A DNA stretch of 64,000 nucleotides from an uncultured Candidatus Melainabacteria bacterium (GCA_949841365.1 CATKZI010000002.1:62001-126000); one strand, 5' to 3'. Counted from the stretch's first letter, positions 46,421-55,892 are shown. A program made the numbers and translations. The notes: generated from the sequence alone by a model not told the origin.

Positions 46421-47998
46421 ATGAGAATTACGAATATACAACCCCAATTAACACAAACATATAACAGATACCAAACTAACCCCCGACAAAATCAAACATT
46501 ACCGCAATGTTATGATGGAAAACTACCTTCAACACAGCAATATCTGGCTTTTACCGGCGGTTACAGCCTTGATTTAACACAAACTGTCAGACAGTTAGAT
46601 AAACTTGCCGAAAGAAATTCATCAATTTATCCGCCAAATATCCGCGAATGGCTCGGACTTGCACTTGAAGAAAGCAATAAGGCAACAGAAACACTTATAA
46701 CCGTTCACAAAAAATATTTCTCAAGCCTTAAAAATTTCTTTACACTTGATGAGATTAAAGCAAGATTTCCAGAATTCCAAGATGTTATACCCGCAAGCAG
46801 TATAAAACCTCAAGAAGGCTCTTTTCTTGATAAATTTCAAAAGGGAGAATTGGAATTTTTCGATAATGATGAAGATTTATCGGTTCAGTTGATAAAACTT
46901 TACTGGGGTGAAGGATTTTCACTAAACGACTTGAAACGCTATGCAGGCGGAACTGATTTATACCATACAATGAAAAGATTAGGTATTCCAAGAGTAAGTC
47001 CTGATTATGGTCATTATTTGAAATTCTCCGACCCGCAGTACAATGAACGACTTACTGCAGAAATGACAGAAAAACGCATGCAAGCACTTGACAGACGCGC
47101 TCAAATCCAAGAGGGTGAACCCGTGCACATTCCGCGCGGTCCGCTTTCAGAACAACATAAAAAAAGAATTTCGGAAGGTTTGAAACGTTTTCATCAGGAA
47201 AATCCCGAAGCCGTTTATCAAATGTCTGAAAGACAAAAAGAATTTTACAGACAAAATCCCGAACGCGCAGAAGAATTAACAAGAGTTCTGAAAAAAGCCT
47301 GGGGAATAAACGGCGGTGAAAATATCAGAAAAGCAATGGGCAGATTTTTCAAAGGCAGAAAAATTCCGATGTTTGATCCGGAAAATCCTATGTCAATGAC
47401 GAAAGAACAATCCAGAACTATGAGAGAATTCTGGGGCGCAAATCCTTGGGCAAAAAAATCGTGGTCCAAAGCTATGGAATACGGGTGGAAAAAAGTTCGA
47501 GAAGAAAATGAAGCAGTATTTATTATACGTCTTTGCCCTGATGAAATAATCAGATATGTAGAACAAAAAGCAGGAGTTGCAGAAGGGTCACTCGACTTTG
47601 ATACAAGATATAATCCTTATCTGCGAACAAGCAGTTTAGATACTCATAGTGCAGAACTTTTTAAAAAGTATACTGACATTGAAGGTATTAATAATTTAAT
47701 GGCAGACACTTATCAAATGTCACTTTTACATATGCTCCATCACCTTCAAAACATGCCAAAACACAAACCGACTCGCAATGAACATGATTTTGAAATACTT
47801 TTAAAAGGAATTCTTTTCCGCAATAAAACCGACAAAGGATATGCAATCCAAACAACCGAAGAAGCTCGTGATGATTTTCTCATGCTTGCGCAGCTTGCAG
47901 CAGAAAGCAGAGATCAAAGGCTGATAGACATTGTAAATAAATCACTTAACGAAGCCTATGAATCTGCAAAAGGATTCCACAACTTCATATTAAAATAA
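46421..47998 (+). CDS. Large uncharacterised protein with NUMOD3-like motif, lodged between fabZ and lpxA
   Basis: 525 residues. A polar N-terminal tail (Gln/Asn/Thr-rich) leads to YLAFTGGYSLDLTQTV, then a helical domain (to about 200), then a basic part with SEQHKKRISEGLKRF (about residues 241-255), which resembles the NUMOD3 DNA-binding motif of homing-endonuclease-type proteins, and two further similar helices (SERQKEFYRQNPERA, KEQSRTMREFWGANP). No nuclease motif is seen. C-terminal third is helical. No ribosome binding site; TATAAA lies 4 bases before the ATG, so the start or the leaderless pattern is less neat here. Function unknown. Confidence 0.65.
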   Translation: MRITNIQPQLTQTYNRYQTNPRQNQTLPQCYDGKLPSTQQYLAFTGGYSLDLTQTVRQLDKLAERNSSIYPPNIREWLGLALEESNKATETLITVHKKYFSSLKNFFTLDEIKARFPEFQDVIPASSIKPQEGSFLDKFQKGELEFFDNDEDLSVQLIKLYWGEGFSLNDLKRYAGGTDLYHTMKRLGIPRVSPDYGHYLKFSDPQYNERLTAEMTEKRMQALDRRAQIQEGEPVHIPRGPLSEQHKKRISEGLKRFHQENPEAVYQMSERQKEFYRQNPERAEELTRVLKKAWGINGGENIRKAMGRFFKGRKIPMFDPENPMSMTKEQSRTMREFWGANPWAKKSWSKAMEYGWKKVREENEAVFIIRLCPDEIIRYVEQKAGVAEGSLDFDTRYNPYLRTSSLDTHSAELFKKYTDIEGINNLMADTYQMSLLHMLHHLQNMPKHKPTRNEHDFEILLKGILFRNKTDKGYAIQTTEEARDDFLMLAQLAAESRDQRLIDIVNKSLNEAYESAKGFHNFILK

Positions 47999-48063
47999 TA
48001 TAAATAATAGTGAAATTGCGAAATTTTATACTATAATTGAATTTATAGAGAGAGGATAAAAAA

Positions 48064-48870
48064 ATGAGTATAGACAAAACCGCAATTATTCACCCGTCAG
48101 CAAAAATCGCTGATGATGCAATTATAGGGCCTTACGTAGTTATAGGTGAAAACGTAACAATCGGAGCAAGAACAAGAGTAATCTCAAATGCTCATATTGA
48201 ATTTGCCGAAATTGGCGAAGACTGTACAATTTCTCCGTTTGCCACAATCGGTTCAGAACCTCAAGACTTAGGCTACAAAGGTGAACCTACAAAAGTTGTA
48301 ATAGGTGACGGTACAATTATCAAAGAAAACGTAACTGTTCACAGAGGTGCTGCCTGCGGTGATTTTACTACAAGAATTGGTAAAAAATGCTTATTAATGG
48401 TAGGCTCTCACGTTGCTCACAACTGTGTGCTTGATGATCAGGTAATTTTAGCAAACCTTGTAACATTGGGCGGACACGTTCATGTAGGTTTTGGTGCATT
48501 TGTAGGTGGAATGAGCGTATTCCATCAAAACATCAGAATCGGTGATATGGCGATTATCAGCGGCTTTTCAGCATCTCGCCAAGATATCCTTCCATATTCT
48601 AAAGGTGAAGGCAGACCTCCTGTTCCACGTGGTTTAAACGTAATTGCAATGAAACGCAGAGGAGTTTCTCAAGAAATCAGAACTGCTACAAACGAAGCTT
48701 TCAAACTATTAATTTCAGAGGATTTGAACACAACTCAAGCTATCGAAAAAATTAAAGCAGAAATCCCAATGAACGAATATATCGAAAAAATGATTGAATT
48801 TATTCAAACATCAAAACGCGGAGTGCTCTTAAAATCACACAAGAGCGGTCACGAATCATTAGAGGATTAA
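48064..48870 (+). CDS. lpxA: Acyl-ACP--UDP-N-acetylglucosamine O-acyltransferase
   Basis: 268 residues. Hexapeptide-repeat beta-helix (DKTAIIHPSAKIADDAIIGP), with catalytic His region GSHVAHNCVLDD and GGHVHVGFGAFVGGMSVFHQ, and a helical C-terminal part. First step in lipid A synthesis. TATAAT at about 48034 and GAGAGGA before the ATG show it has its own promoter, apart from lpxD-lpxC-fabZ. A prepilin gene begins 3 bases after its stop and uses the end of lpxA for its ribosome binding site. Confidence 0.96.
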   Translation: MSIDKTAIIHPSAKIADDAIIGPYVVIGENVTIGARTRVISNAHIEFAEIGEDCTISPFATIGSEPQDLGYKGEPTKVVIGDGTIIKENVTVHRGAACGDFTTRIGKKCLLMVGSHVAHNCVLDDQVILANLVTLGGHVHVGFGAFVGGMSVFHQNIRIGDMAIISGFSASRQDILPYSKGEGRPPVPRGLNVIAMKRRGVSQEIRTATNEAFKLLISEDLNTTQAIEKIKAEIPMNEYIEKMIEFIQTSKRGVLLKSHKSGHESLED

Positions 48871-48873
48871 TTT

Positions 48874-49616
48874 ATGGTTATAAAAGCTAAAAATTGCCCC
48901 CCCCCCAACAGGATAGCCACACAACAAGGCTTTTCGCCTTTACGTTAGCTGAAGTTTTAATTACTTTGGGCATTATTGGCGTGGTAGCAGCAATCACCAT
49001 ACCTGCATTAATCCAAAATTATAAAAAACATGTCACTATCAATCAGCTTAAAGCGTCATATTCAATACTTTCGCAAGCTGTTAATTCAGCAAAGCAAGAA
49101 CATGGTGATATCTCAAACTGGGATTTTGAACTTAGTAATACAGATTTTGCAGACAAATATATATTACCGTATTTAAAAATTAGTAAAACAATTTCCGGAC
49201 TTAATGATAAATTTTACTGGCGCATGAATACTCTTGGAACAAAAAATATATTTACCAGCTGGGCTTGGGACGGAGGACAAGGAAATAACGTTACAAAAAA
49301 TCCTATATATATACTTTCTAACGGATCAGCAATAACTATTTCGCATTTTTTTGACTTACAGATGCGTGTAACTATTGATATTAATGCCCGAAAAGCTCCT
49401 AATATGATGGGAATAGATGGTTTTGTTTTTTATTTTGACAAAAAATCCAATCAATTACGACCTGTAGGTTTTGGATACGACAGAAGCACAATGCTAAATG
49501 AAAACAATGGTTATTCTTGTACAAGAAGAGATTCTCCGGATTATTATCAAGGCAGTTGGTGTGCAGCTCTCATAATGCTTGACGGTTGGCAAATAAGTAA
49601 AGACTACCCCTGGTAA
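48874..49616 (+). CDS. Type IV pilin-like prepilin, frame broken at a C10 tract (phase-off copy)
   Basis: The ATG at 48874 has AGAGGA upstream and reads MVIKAKNCPPPNR, then stops at about 48948. With 11 instead of 10 C at 48897-48906 it would read NCPPPQQDSHTTRLFA-FTLAEVLITLGIIGVVAAITIPALI and run on to 49616 as a pilin of about 247 residues. Cleavage would be after Ala, with Phe1 and Glu5. The globular part ends with SCTRRDSPDYYQGSWC and has the DINARKAPNMMGIDGF motif. Leader sequence before the tract (AKNC) is the same as in the 6907 gene. Co-transcribed with lpxA by position. Confidence 0.75.
48897..48906 (+). repeat. C10 homopolymer tract in prepilin leader
   Basis: Ten C preceded by GCTAAAAATTG, the same flank as at 6933. 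One C more would open the pilin frame. Confidence 0.85.
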
Positions 49617-49652
49617 TAACTTTATGCTAAAATAAAAACAGGAGGTCAGAAT

Positions 49653-50756
49653 ATGAAATCAATTTGGGATAAATATGCAGAAGTTTTGGTTGATTATTCA
49701 ACAAACGTACAAAAAGGCGATTTGGTACAAATCAGAGCAACAAGCATTTATGCAAAAGATTTGGTTAAAGCCGTCTATAAACGCGTAATCGAAAAGGGCG
49801 GACATCCGATTATGAGAACATCTTTTGAAGATTTCTCCGATATTTTTATCAAATACGCTTCTGATGAGCAATTGGATTTTATTGACCCGATTATTGAGCT
49901 TGAATATAAAACAATTGATAAATTTATCTCAATCGGTGCGCCTATGAACACAAAAAACATGGCACGCGCAGATTTAAACAAACTCTCAAGACGTTCAAAA
50001 GCATCACAAGGTTTGTCAAAAACTCTAATGGAACGCTCGGCAAAAGGTGAAGCATCCTGGGTTGTGGCAGATGTTCCGACACATGCTCTTGCGCAGGAAG
50101 CTAAAATGTCATTTGATGAATACTCAGAATTTCTTTTTAATTCTTGTTACTTGAATTTAGACGACCCTGTTGCAAAATTGAGAGAACTTGATGAAAAACA
50201 AAGCAGATGGGCAAACTATTTGAACGACGTTAAAAAAGTTCGTATAGTAGGCGAAAAAACAGATATTACCTTTGGCGTTGAAGGGAGAAAATGGATTAGC
50301 TGTTCAGGCTTAAACAACTATCCTGACGGCGAAGTTTTCACATCACCTGTTGAAGATGATATTAACGGCGAAATCTACTTTGATTTTCCGCAAAACTACC
50401 GCGGAAACAGTGCAACAGGCGTTCACTTATGGATAGAAAACGGACAGATTGTAAAATTTGAAGCCGAAACAGGCAGAGACTATTTGGAAGCTATGTTCAA
50501 TATGGATGAAGGTTCTAAAGGAATCGGCGAAATTGCAATCGGAACAAACGATGAAATCCAAGAAGTTACGGGTAATATTTTATTTGACGAAAAAATCGGC
50601 GGATCAATTCATATGGCAGTCGGTGCATCATATCCAGAAACTGGCGGAAAAAATGTATCAGGACTTCACTGGGACATGATTAAAAATATGAAAAACGGCG
50701 GCAAAATCTTTGCCGATGACACGCTTATCTATGAAAACGAAAAGTTTATAATATAA
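49653..50756 (+). CDS. M29-family aminopeptidase (AmpS/thermophilic aminopeptidase type)
   Basis: 367 residues. Signature regions of peptidase family M29: TSPVEDDINGEIYFDFP, GIGEIAIGTND, and SIHMAVGASYPETGGKNVSGLHWDMI with metal-binding Glu, His and Asp. A cytoplasmic metallo-aminopeptidase that trims N-terminal residues from peptides. Excellent AGGAGG ribosome binding site. It follows the prepilin gene but a functional tie is not evident. The end lies 10 bases inside the convergent holB region. Confidence 0.9.
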   Translation: MKSIWDKYAEVLVDYSTNVQKGDLVQIRATSIYAKDLVKAVYKRVIEKGGHPIMRTSFEDFSDIFIKYASDEQLDFIDPIIELEYKTIDKFISIGAPMNTKNMARADLNKLSRRSKASQGLSKTLMERSAKGEASWVVADVPTHALAQEAKMSFDEYSEFLFNSCYLNLDDPVAKLRELDEKQSRWANYLNDVKKVRIVGEKTDITFGVEGRKWISCSGLNNYPDGEVFTSPVEDDINGEIYFDFPQNYRGNSATGVHLWIENGQIVKFEAETGRDYLEAMFNMDEGSKGIGEIAIGTNDEIQEVTGNILFDEKIGGSIHMAVGASYPETGGKNVSGLHWDMIKNMKNGGKIFADDTLIYENEKFII

Positions 50757-51597
50757 GCTTAAAACTCAAAGTTTCGATAATCGTCTGAATATTCATATTC
50801 AGGCGGTTTTCTTTTTTTGCCTGTTCAATAGCCTTCAAATCCGCAATTAACTTAACTTTCAGTCCCATATTATCAAGGTTTGCACGAAGCAGACTTTCAA
50901 TATAATTCTGCATCTGAGTGAAAACTTCCTCAGCATCAGTCATTTTTGCAATCTCTAAAATTTTATCGTAAAAGTCCAAAACTTCACCGCGTTCAAGCTC
51001 CAAATATCCGTCCATTGCATCTTTAACAAGCGAAAAATCTCTCTCATCATCCTTCATCGAAGGCACATAAAAACACTGCGCACGCGAAACAACAGTCGTA
51101 ATCATATCGGATTTATCTTTTGTCAAAAATATAAATGTTGTATTTTCGGGCGGTTCTTCAAAAGTTTTCAACAATGCATTTGCGGAATCTGCCTGAAAAA
51201 CCTGTTGATTTAATCCTCTGATATTGCCGTCTTTGTCGCGGTCACAAAATATTAAAACCCTGTGATAGTCAGAAGTTACAAGCAGGTCGTTTTTAATCAT
51301 TCTTGCCTGTTCAATAGAAATAACCGTTTTTGATGTATCATCAGCAGGTTTGTTATCAACTTTGGAAACAGTCAAGACTGCAGGGTGTTTATTTTCTCTT
51401 ATCCAATTACAATTCAAGCATCCGCACTCCGGAGTGTGAGTACCTTTGCAGTTAAGCATTCTTGCAATTTCAAGCGCAAGATTATACTGCGCCTCAATAT
51501 CAGAGCCGTAAAACAAAATACAGTGAGCCATTTTCCCGCTTTCGACACCTGATGTAAAATATTTAGTTAAAAACGGATAATTATCTAAACAAGGCAT
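50746..51597 (-). CDS. holB: DNA polymerase III subunit delta'
   Basis: 283 residues from MPCLDNYPFLTKYFTSGVES. AAA+ clamp-loader fold: ILFYGSDIEAQYNLALEIAR (a degenerate P-loop, as in delta'), four zinc cysteines (CKGTHTPECGCLNC), and SANALLKTFEEPPENTTFIFLT (the SRC/sensor region). Part of the clamp loader with HolA and DnaX. Start at 51597 is preceded by GAGGTGG and overlaps holA by 17 bases. Confidence 0.92.
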   Translation of the reverse strand: MPCLDNYPFLTKYFTSGVESGKMAHCILFYGSDIEAQYNLALEIARMLNCKGTHTPECGCLNCNWIRENKHPAVLTVSKVDNKPADDTSKTVISIEQARMIKNDLLVTSDYHRVLIFCDRDKDGNIRGLNQQVFQADSANALLKTFEEPPENTTFIFLTKDKSDMITTVVSRAQCFYVPSMKDDERDFSLVKDAMDGYLELERGEVLDFYDKILEIAKMTDAEEVFTQMQNYIESLLRANLDNMGLKVKLIADLKAIEQAKKENRLNMNIQTIIETLSFKLIL

Positions 51598-52534
51598 TTT
51601 CCACCTCTTTTTCAACATCAAGCGCGAGCCCTGCCTTAATACGATATTCCGCATCAGTTAAATTTTGTTTTAACTTTACCAAATCTTTAAGGTTTGTATT
51701 TTTAAGCTTTTGTAAATTGAGTTTTACAACATACTCATGCATTCCCGTCATTCTTGAAAGCTCCATTGAACTTGATGTTTTTGCTTTTGACTTCAAGATA
51801 ATCCAGCGTCTTAGCATTGTCTGCAATGTCGACAAAATCTCCAAAGGATAGCGTGTATCAAGAAGTTTTCTGTATTCAAGCAAGGCTTTGTCCTTACGGT
51901 TTTCCATCAAAAAGTCAGAAAAAGCAAACAAATCCTCGTTAGAGATACAAATTTCGCGAACCATTGGAGCTGTTACAACATCTTTCGGATACGCAAAAAG
52001 TTTGAGCTTATCAAGTTCTTTATCAATTTGGCGAAGATTGTTTCCGATTTGAGAAATCAGTGCGGTCATCGCATCTTTATCAAGTTTAACCCCTTTATCT
52101 TTAGCGATTTTTGTAATTCTTGCTTCAAGCTCTGCGGTTTTGTAAGTCGGAATTACGGCGCATTCTTTAGCATTCTGTTTAGATAAAAGTTTAAAGAATT
52201 TTTTACGGCTGTCAAGTTTCTTGCCCTCACCTCTCGGAAGCTGTGCAACAAAGACTATATCAAGGTTTTCATTGTTATCCTCAAGCGCTTCTTGAATTTG
52301 TTTCATCTCTTTATCTTCAAAAGTTTTTGAAAAATAATCAAGACAATTGATTACGATAAGCATCTTGCCAAACATCATCGGCTGAGAACGCAGGATAGAA
52401 ATTAAGTCGGGAAACTTTGGATTATCAAAGGTTTTGAAACTCATTTCAAGGAAATTTTTATCAAGTCCTTTTTTAAGTTTCCCAATCTCATTTTCTATAT
52501 CAAAATCTTCTTCGCCGTAAAAAAAGTAAATCAT
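51581..52534 (-). CDS. holA: DNA polymerase III subunit delta
   Basis: 317 residues. Starts MIYFFYGEEDFDIENEIGKL, the delta-subunit opening, with QIGNNLRQIDKELDKLKLFA and ENRKDKALLEYRKLL typical of the family. Opens the sliding clamp in the clamp loader. It begins 2 bases after the ROK kinase stop without its own ribosome binding site, so it depends on coupling; holB follows with overlap. Confidence 0.92.
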   Translation of the reverse strand: MIYFFYGEEDFDIENEIGKLKKGLDKNFLEMSFKTFDNPKFPDLISILRSQPMMFGKMLIVINCLDYFSKTFEDKEMKQIQEALEDNNENLDIVFVAQLPRGEGKKLDSRKKFFKLLSKQNAKECAVIPTYKTAELEARITKIAKDKGVKLDKDAMTALISQIGNNLRQIDKELDKLKLFAYPKDVVTAPMVREICISNEDLFAFSDFLMENRKDKALLEYRKLLDTRYPLEILSTLQTMLRRWIILKSKAKTSSSMELSRMTGMHEYVVKLNLQKLKNTNLKDLVKLKQNLTDAEYRIKAGLALDVEKEVENALFR

Positions 52535-52536
52535 TT

Positions 52537-53490
52537 CTAACTTTCAATCAATAAGCTTGCGCCGATTACACCTGCTGTGTTGCCTAATTGTGCATGAACA
52601 ACTTCAACGGTTTCACCTGCAATTTTCATTGCGCGTTTTTTCAATGTTTCAACAAGAGGTTTGATAAGCAAATCACCTGCATCTGCAACACCGCCGCCGA
52701 TAATAATTTTTTCGGGGTTAAGAAGGTTAACGACACCTGCCATACCGATTCCGATATATTCACCCATAATAGTAAAAATTCTCTGCGCAACAGGATCGCC
52801 TGCCTTTGCGGCTTCACACACAATATAAGGTGTCAAAGGTGTTCCGTTTGCCATTTCTCTGTATTTGGTTGATTTTCCGCCTTTAATATAATCCTCTGCC
52901 ATAGCAACAATAGCAGGACCTGACGCAAAAGCTTCCATACATCCTGTATCACCGCATCCGCAAATCGGGCCGTCATGCATTTGAAGTTTGATATGACCGA
53001 TTTCGCCTGCCGCATTTGATGCGCCGCGAACCAATTTACCGTTAACGATTAAACCTGAACCGATACCTGTTCCGACAGTAATACAGATTAAGTTTTCGCA
53101 TCCTTTGCCTGCGCCATAATTAAGCTCGCCCAAAGCTGCGCATCTTACGTCGTTGTCAACGCGTGTCGGAATATGAAATTCTTCCTCAAATATTTTTGCA
53201 ATGGGAACTTCAACCCAACCAGGAATATTTGGAGCATTTCTGACAATACCCTCTTTATAATCAACCTGACCCGGGAAACCAAAACCGATACCTTCAATAT
53301 CTTTTGCTTCAAGTTTTGTTTCTTTCAAAAGGTCATAAATAGCTTGTTTTATATTATTAACCGTAAATTCATAACCCATTTCGGCACGTGTCGGAACAGA
53401 GTTTGAATAAATAATCTGCCCTTCATCATTTACAAGAGCAATCTTAACATTAGTTCCGCCTACATCAATCCCAATTCTGTTTAATGTCAT
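52537..53490 (-). CDS. ROK-family sugar kinase, probable glucokinase
   Basis: 317 residues from MTLNRIGIDVGGTNVKIALV. ROK features: phosphate-binding DVGGTN, catalytic Asp in RVDNDVRCAALGE, ITVGTGIGSGLIVNGK, and the zinc motif GHIKL-x(5)-CGCGDTGCMEAFAS (CxCGxxGCxE). Length and motifs fit bacterial glucokinase; other hexose substrates are possible. GGGAG ribosome binding site sets the start nine codons inside a longer frame. First gene of a unit with holA-holB, and divergent from PPi-PFK, the next glycolytic gene. Confidence 0.88.
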   Translation of the reverse strand: MTLNRIGIDVGGTNVKIALVNDEGQIIYSNSVPTRAEMGYEFTVNNIKQAIYDLLKETKLEAKDIEGIGFGFPGQVDYKEGIVRNAPNIPGWVEVPIAKIFEEEFHIPTRVDNDVRCAALGELNYGAGKGCENLICITVGTGIGSGLIVNGKLVRGASNAAGEIGHIKLQMHDGPICGCGDTGCMEAFASGPAIVAMAEDYIKGGKSTKYREMANGTPLTPYIVCEAAKAGDPVAQRIFTIMGEYIGIGMAGVVNLLNPEKIIIGGGVADAGDLLIKPLVETLKKRAMKIAGETVEVVHAQLGNTAGVIGASLLIES

Positions 53491-53878
53491 ATTTTTTCTC
53501 CCTATAATCTTATACATCTATAATATGACAAAAATAAAATTTTTCATAATAAATATTATAAGTATGTGGGGACTCTGCATCCCCACACCCCGCAGCAGTA
53601 GTTCTTTCTCTTTCTTGCGATGGAAAGAGAAAGAACTCTGCACAAGAAAGAGAAACACGCTAACCGTTTAATCACTACTAAACTCAACCTAAGTCAGTCA
53701 AACTCGCTGCGCTCAAACAATGACTGACCCGTTATCGTTTCGTTAAGTAGTGATTGCCGTTAAAATTTATACAAAATTTAATGTGGCGGGTCGAGCGGCA
53801 CGGTCGATAATATTTATTATGTAAAAATTATTTTTTATTGTACAATGTTGTCGTAGACAAATATAAAGGAAGAGAAAT
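53491..53878. other. Gene-free spacer with nested inverted repeats
   Basis: Between divergent ROK kinase and PPi-PFK genes. Hairpin A: GTGGGG/CCCCAC (53566-53586). Hairpin B: AGTTCTTTCTCTTTC with its exact complement, a perfect 15 bp stem and 8-base loop (53600-53637). Hairpin C: a 14-base outer pair starting AATCACTACT (53670-53683 with 53742-53755, one mismatch) around an inner GTCAGTCA/TGACTGAC (53693-53700 with 53721-53728). The region is too rich in structure to be ordinary promoter DNA; mobile repeat remnant or structured RNA. Confidence 0.65.
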
Positions 53879-55540
53879 ATGGAAAAACTTTCACCATTAC
53901 AAATCGAAAGATTAAAGTATCAGCCGAAACTTCCATCAAGCCTTGCTTCAGGCATCAATTGTCTTGAAATGGCAGAAGGTTCAGCTACTCAATCAGTTAG
54001 AGACCAGGAACAAATTCAAGAATTATTCAAAAATACTTACGGCAAACCTGTCGTAACTTTCAAAAACACTTCTTCTTCTCATTCATCTGAAGTTAGAAAT
54101 GTCGGCGTAATCCTTTCAGGCGGACAAGCTCCCGGCGGACATAACGTTATCGCAGGCTTGTATGATGCTTTGAAAAGCGCAAATTCAGCTAACAAACTTT
54201 ATGGTTTCTTAGGCGGTCCTTCCGGTATTATCGAAGGAAAATACGTTGAATTTACAGACGAATTCATGAACGCATACAGAAACACAGGTGGTTTTGATAT
54301 CATCGGTTCTGGCAGAACTAAACTTGAAACTGAAGAACAATTCAAATCATCTTTGGAAGTTTGTAAAAAATTAAACATCTCTGCCGTTGTAATCATCGGC
54401 GGTGACGATTCAAACACTAACGCAGCGCTTTTGGCTGAATGGTTTGTTAAAAACAATACAGGCATTCAGGTTATCGGTTGCCCTAAAACTATCGACGGCG
54501 ATTTGAAAAACGAACAAATCGAAATTTCATTCGGTTTTGATACAGCTACAAAAACTTATGCAGAACTTATCGGAAACATTCAACGCGACGCAAATTCTGC
54601 TAAAAAATACTGGCACTTTGTAAAAATCATGGGTCGTTCAGCTTCTCACGTAGCTTTGGAAGCAGCTTTACAAACTCAGCCGAACGTAACTTTAATTTCA
54701 GAAGAAGTTGAAGAAAAGAAAATGTCACTCGAAAGCATTATTAATTATATGTGTGACATTATTGCAAGACGTGCAGAAATGGGCAAAAACTTTGGTATCG
54801 CAATCGTTCCTGAAGGCTTAATCGAATTCATTCCTGAAATGAAATCAATGATTTCAAACTTGAACGATGTTATGGCAAGAATGGAAAAAGAAGGCGTTGC
54901 AGTAAGTTTTGAAGCTGTTGAAAGCAGATTAGACGCTTCAAACGCTAAAGTTTACAGCTCACTTCCGACATTGATTAAATCTCAATTGCTTGCTGACCGC
55001 GACCCTCACGGTAACGTTCAGGTTTCAAAAATCGAAACAGAAAAACTTTTAATTGAAATGATTTCTGCAAGATTATCTGAAATGAAAGCAAAAGGAAGCT
55101 ATTCAGGTAAATTCAATGCGCAGTCTCACTTCTTCGGTTACGAAGGCAGATGTGCATTCCCGTCAAACTTCGACGCTGATTACTGCTACTCATTAGGCTA
55201 CAACGCATTTGCATTAATCAACTTCGGTTTGACAGGCTACTTGTCATCAGTAAGAAACCTTACACAACCTGCTGACCAATGGATTGCAGGCGGTATTCCT
55301 CTTACAATGATGATGAACATGGAAAAACGCCACGGCGAAATGAAACCTGTTATCCAAAAAGCATTGGTAAAACTTGACGGTCCTGTGTTCAAACAGCTTG
55401 AACAAAACAGAGAAGACTGGGCAATGAATGATAAATATTTATTCCCCGGAGCAATCCAATACTTCGGACCATCTTGCGTATGCGACGTAACAACTTGCAC
55501 GCTTCAACTTGAAAGAGCAAAAGAACTGGCAAGTGTTTAA
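53879..55540 (+). CDS. Pyrophosphate--fructose-6-phosphate 1-phosphotransferase, long type
   Basis: 553 residues. [36 protein letters not shown] and [11 protein letters not shown] (Lys before TIDGD, with the GGDD Asp pair, the mark of PPi use), [19 protein letters not shown] and [10 protein letters not shown]. Makes fructose-1,6-bisphosphate with PPi in place of ATP, a reversible step useful to fermenters. AAGGAAGAG ribosome binding site. Longer than ATP-PFK (about 320) and like the long clade found in plants, spirochaetes and some gut anaerobes. Ends at a terminator. Confidence 0.95.
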   Translation: MEKLSPLQIERLKYQPKLPSSLASGINCLEMAEGSATQSVRDQEQIQELFKNTYGKPVVTFKNTSSSHSSEVRNVGVILSGGQAPGGHNVIAGLYDALKSANSANKLYGFLGGPSGIIEGKYVEFTDEFMNAYRNTGGFDIIGSGRTKLETEEQFKSSLEVCKKLNISAVVIIGGDDSNTNAALLAEWFVKNNTGIQVIGCPKTIDGDLKNEQIEISFGFDTATKTYAELIGNIQRDANSAKKYWHFVKIMGRSASHVALEAALQTQPNVTLISEEVEEKKMSLESIINYMCDIIARRAEMGKNFGIAIVPEGLIEFIPEMKSMISNLNDVMARMEKEGVAVSFEAVESRLDASNAKVYSSLPTLIKSQLLADRDPHGNVQVSKIETEKLLIEMISARLSEMKAKGSYSGKFNAQSHFFGYEGRCAFPSNFDADYCYSLGYNAFALINFGLTGYLSSVRNLTQPADQWIAGGIPLTMMMNMEKRHGEMKPVIQKALVKLDGPVFKQLEQNREDWAMNDKYLFPGAIQYFGPSCVCDVTTCTLQLERAKELASV

Positions 55541-55556
55541 GTTAAATAACTAAAAA

Positions 55557-55582
55557 AACAGCCTCTTAAAGAGGCTGTTTTT
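55557..55582. terminator. Bidirectional terminator
   Basis: AAACAGCCTC-ttaaa-GAGGCTGTTT with T-run; ends PPi-PFK and the convergent small gene. Confidence 0.85.
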
Positions 55583-55788
55583 TATTTGATAATACTTTTA
55601 ATAAATTTTATTGCACCTTCTCTAGTGAAAATTAAAAAATTTTTATTCTCCCCGTTAAATTGAGCATATTTACCATCTAAATTAATAGATCTAACCCCTG
55701 CTTGTCTTAATTTTGCAAAGTCGATTTGTGCCGGTAGTACATTGTTTAATTTTGCAGTTTGCGGTCTTGTACCAATTTTACTTATCAT
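55582..55788 (-). CDS. Small hypothetical protein of 68 residues
   Basis: Starts MISKIGTRPQTAKLNNVLPA and ends in a basic hydrophobic stretch (FLIFTREGAIKFIKSIIK). No signal peptide, no cysteine. Pattern VRSINLDGKYAQFNGENKNF hints at a small beta hairpin. GAAAGAAGG ribosome binding site and a shared bidirectional terminator support a real gene. No family recognised. Confidence 0.6.
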   Translation of the reverse strand: MISKIGTRPQTAKLNNVLPAQIDFAKLRQAGVRSINLDGKYAQFNGENKNFLIFTREGAIKFIKSIIK

Positions 55789-55892
55789 ATTTTACCTTCT
55801 TTCATTATTACTCTACACTATTATGTAAAAACCCAAAAAGAAATTTTTGTCTATTAAAACAACATTATTTACATTTTATTACATTAAATAAA

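Noticed and set aside
46408-46421. Leaderless start for the 46421 gene
   Set aside because: TATAAA lies only 4 bases before the ATG, unlike the 6-base spacing of the others, so it is not counted with them.
53600-53637. Terminator
   Set aside because: The 15 bp stem is perfect but is not followed by a T-run on either strand and no gene ends there.
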